64,000 nt of DNA from Leptolyngbya sp. FACHB-8 (GTDB taxonomy: Bacteria > Cyanobacteriota > Cyanobacteriia > Elainellales > Elainellaceae): positions 1-64,000 of the forward strand of contig NZ_JACJOO010000080.1 in assembly GCF_014695575.1 (NCBI RefSeq), given 5' to 3'. This document shows, piece by piece, positions 63,135 through 64,000 of this stretch. The notes under the pieces are model-generated. The model ran no database searches. It was not told where the DNA came from and saw nothing but the letters and a program-made list of their open reading frames with translations. Within the stretch, counting starts at the first letter, position 1. Each line of letters begins with the position of its first letter. The position numbers were made by a program, and so were the translations under genes.

Positions 63135-64000
63135 GATGGTTTTGGTAGATGTCTCAAAAACTTGCACAGGTGATGATTCAGGTCTATCGAGGCAGGACGA
63201 GATAGCGCAACTCCCAGACCTGACAGGGAAAGCGCTAGAACAGCTGGAACCCATGGGATCCAACCACTTAACAGGAACACAACAAAACAACTGGCTGTTA
63301 ACACTGCAATCTCTAGTGTTAAAACAACCCCGAGAGCTTTACTCGAGCGAAAACGCCAGGCACTCAATCCGCCTACGATCGCCCACAGCCCAATCCAGGC
63401 TTTTTCTACAGAAGTCTGCCATACCCATATCAGAGGGCGATGATCGTACACAGCACTCAGAAGCTGGCTGATCATGTGAGCATGAATCATAACACCGGGC
63501 ATTTTCCCGAGTGGTGTGATGTGGCGGTCTGTAGAATGAACGTCAGTGACACCAATCAACACAATACGATTTTTAACGCGTTCAGAATCCACTGGAGACG
63601 TTAAAAATTCCCGTAATGGAATGGTATCAGCAATGGTATGACCAGATTTAATAGAACGGTAATTGAGAAGTAGTTGATCCCCTTCATGGGGAAGAGAAAT
63701 ATACCCATTAAAAGGGGAGAATAAATAAGCAAAATAGCGATCGCCCAATCCTATAAATGTTTGCTTCTCTTCATCAAATGTTGGATAGAGCTGATCCTGG
63801 CTAAAATATTGGAACGCAACCTGGCTACTAAAGGAAAAGATAGTATCGGGGCAGGGAGACTTAGGATGGGGCGGCATCGCTAATAGCTGTCTTCGGAGAG
63901 TTCCATCGGTATCTGCAACAAAATCGCTAAACCCGACCCATTTGGCTTCAGATGGGGCAGAAATTGGGGGAGTGTCCTTCCCTGGGGCTGATTTGCAGAT
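63131..64000 (-). CDS. CHASE2 domain protein, 5' end beyond the window
   Basis: A partial frame of 289 residues open to the window edge. The CHASE2 extracellular sensor domain is visible as AKWVGFSDFVADTDGTLRRQLLAM, FIGLGDRYFAYLFSPFNGYISLPHEGDQLLLNYRS, DSERVKNRIVLIGVTDVHSTDRHITPLG and MPGVMIHAHMISQLL. Three C-terminal membrane helices follow (WIGLWAIVGGL; LGVVLTLEIAVLTASCFVVFLL; WVPAVLALSLSGLGVAL). The protein ends shortly after, without a kinase or cyclase domain. In cyanobacteria such genes often sit with CHAT or DUF928 genes, as here. Its output partner is unknown. Confidence 0.88.
   Translation of the reverse strand: MCKSAPGKDTPPISAPSEAKWVGFSDFVADTDGTLRRQLLAMPPHPKSPCPDTIFSFSSQVAFQYFSQDQLYPTFDEEKQTFIGLGDRYFAYLFSPFNGYISLPHEGDQLLLNYRSIKSGHTIADTIPLREFLTSPVDSERVKNRIVLIGVTDVHSTDRHITPLGKMPGVMIHAHMISQLLSAVYDHRPLIWVWQTSVEKAWIGLWAIVGGLSAWRFRSSKALGVVLTLEIAVLTASCFVVFLLSGWIPWVPAVLALSLSGLGVALSRPASIDLNHHLCKFLRHLPKPS

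Overview
This is a chromosomal window from a cyanobacterium, probably filamentous and Leptolyngbya- or Oscillatoria-like. The evidence is PsbO (manganese-stabilising protein of photosystem II), NdhD, a SigF-type and a group 2 sigma factor, cyanobacterial families (DUF6335, and a CHASE2 protein coupled to a DUF928 protein) and a very high density of the HIP1 octamer GCGATCGC inside and between genes. No rRNA, tRNA, CRISPR array, phage module or transposase gene was recognised. All gene assignments come from reading motifs; no database search was run.

Layout. 0-9 kb: GH13 amylase-like enzyme, membrane-anchored alpha/beta hydrolase, DUF6335 protein, and an RND efflux pair (adaptor and inner-membrane pump). 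9-15 kb: small membrane protein, GNAT acetyltransferase, a membrane histidine kinase facing a NarL-type response regulator, M3 oligopeptidase. 15-17 kb: a nucleoside hydrolase remnant and a PrsW-type protease bracketed by two copies of one palindromic element. 17.4-24.6 kb: a tightly overlapping minus-strand operon of hybrid kinase, ABC-type solute-binding lipoprotein and a second hybrid kinase, with no permease or ATPase. 24.9-28.2 kb: LysR regulator, DMT exporter and a cyanuric acid hydrolase/barbiturase family enzyme. 28.7-33.5 kb: DUF815 ATPase and a large GAF/PAS histidine kinase, bracketed by inverted 101-bp elements. 33.9-39.9 kb: two sigma factors, psbO, a conserved small protein and clpP. 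40-42 kb: a conserved hypothetical protein and a TerC protein. 42.8-49.9 kb: a complete N-acetylglucosamine PTS pathway (EIIA-HPr-EI fusion, EIICB, NagB, NagA), unusual in cyanobacteria. 50.5-57.8 kb: MlaE-type permease, a pair of M16 peptidases, ADP-ribosylglycohydrolase, a small gene carrying a palindromic element in frame, a VOC protein and a 36-residue membrane peptide. 58-60.2 kb: glutathione-dependent formaldehyde detoxification (frmA, fghA). 60.6-64 kb: ndhD, a broken DUF928 gene and a CHASE2 gene running off the window.

The most unusual feature is a dense population of long palindromes in the intergenic spaces. At least six families (called A-F here) have conserved outer arms, while their inner hairpins are perfect or near-perfect stems of 15-34 bp, usually around a 3-bp spacer. 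Inner stems can be unrelated between copies of one family. Elements nest in each other, sit at or over stop codons, can have their interior inverted relative to their ends, and in one case are read in frame inside a gene. They look like small non-autonomous mobile or self-templated elements, many of which could also act as bidirectional terminators.
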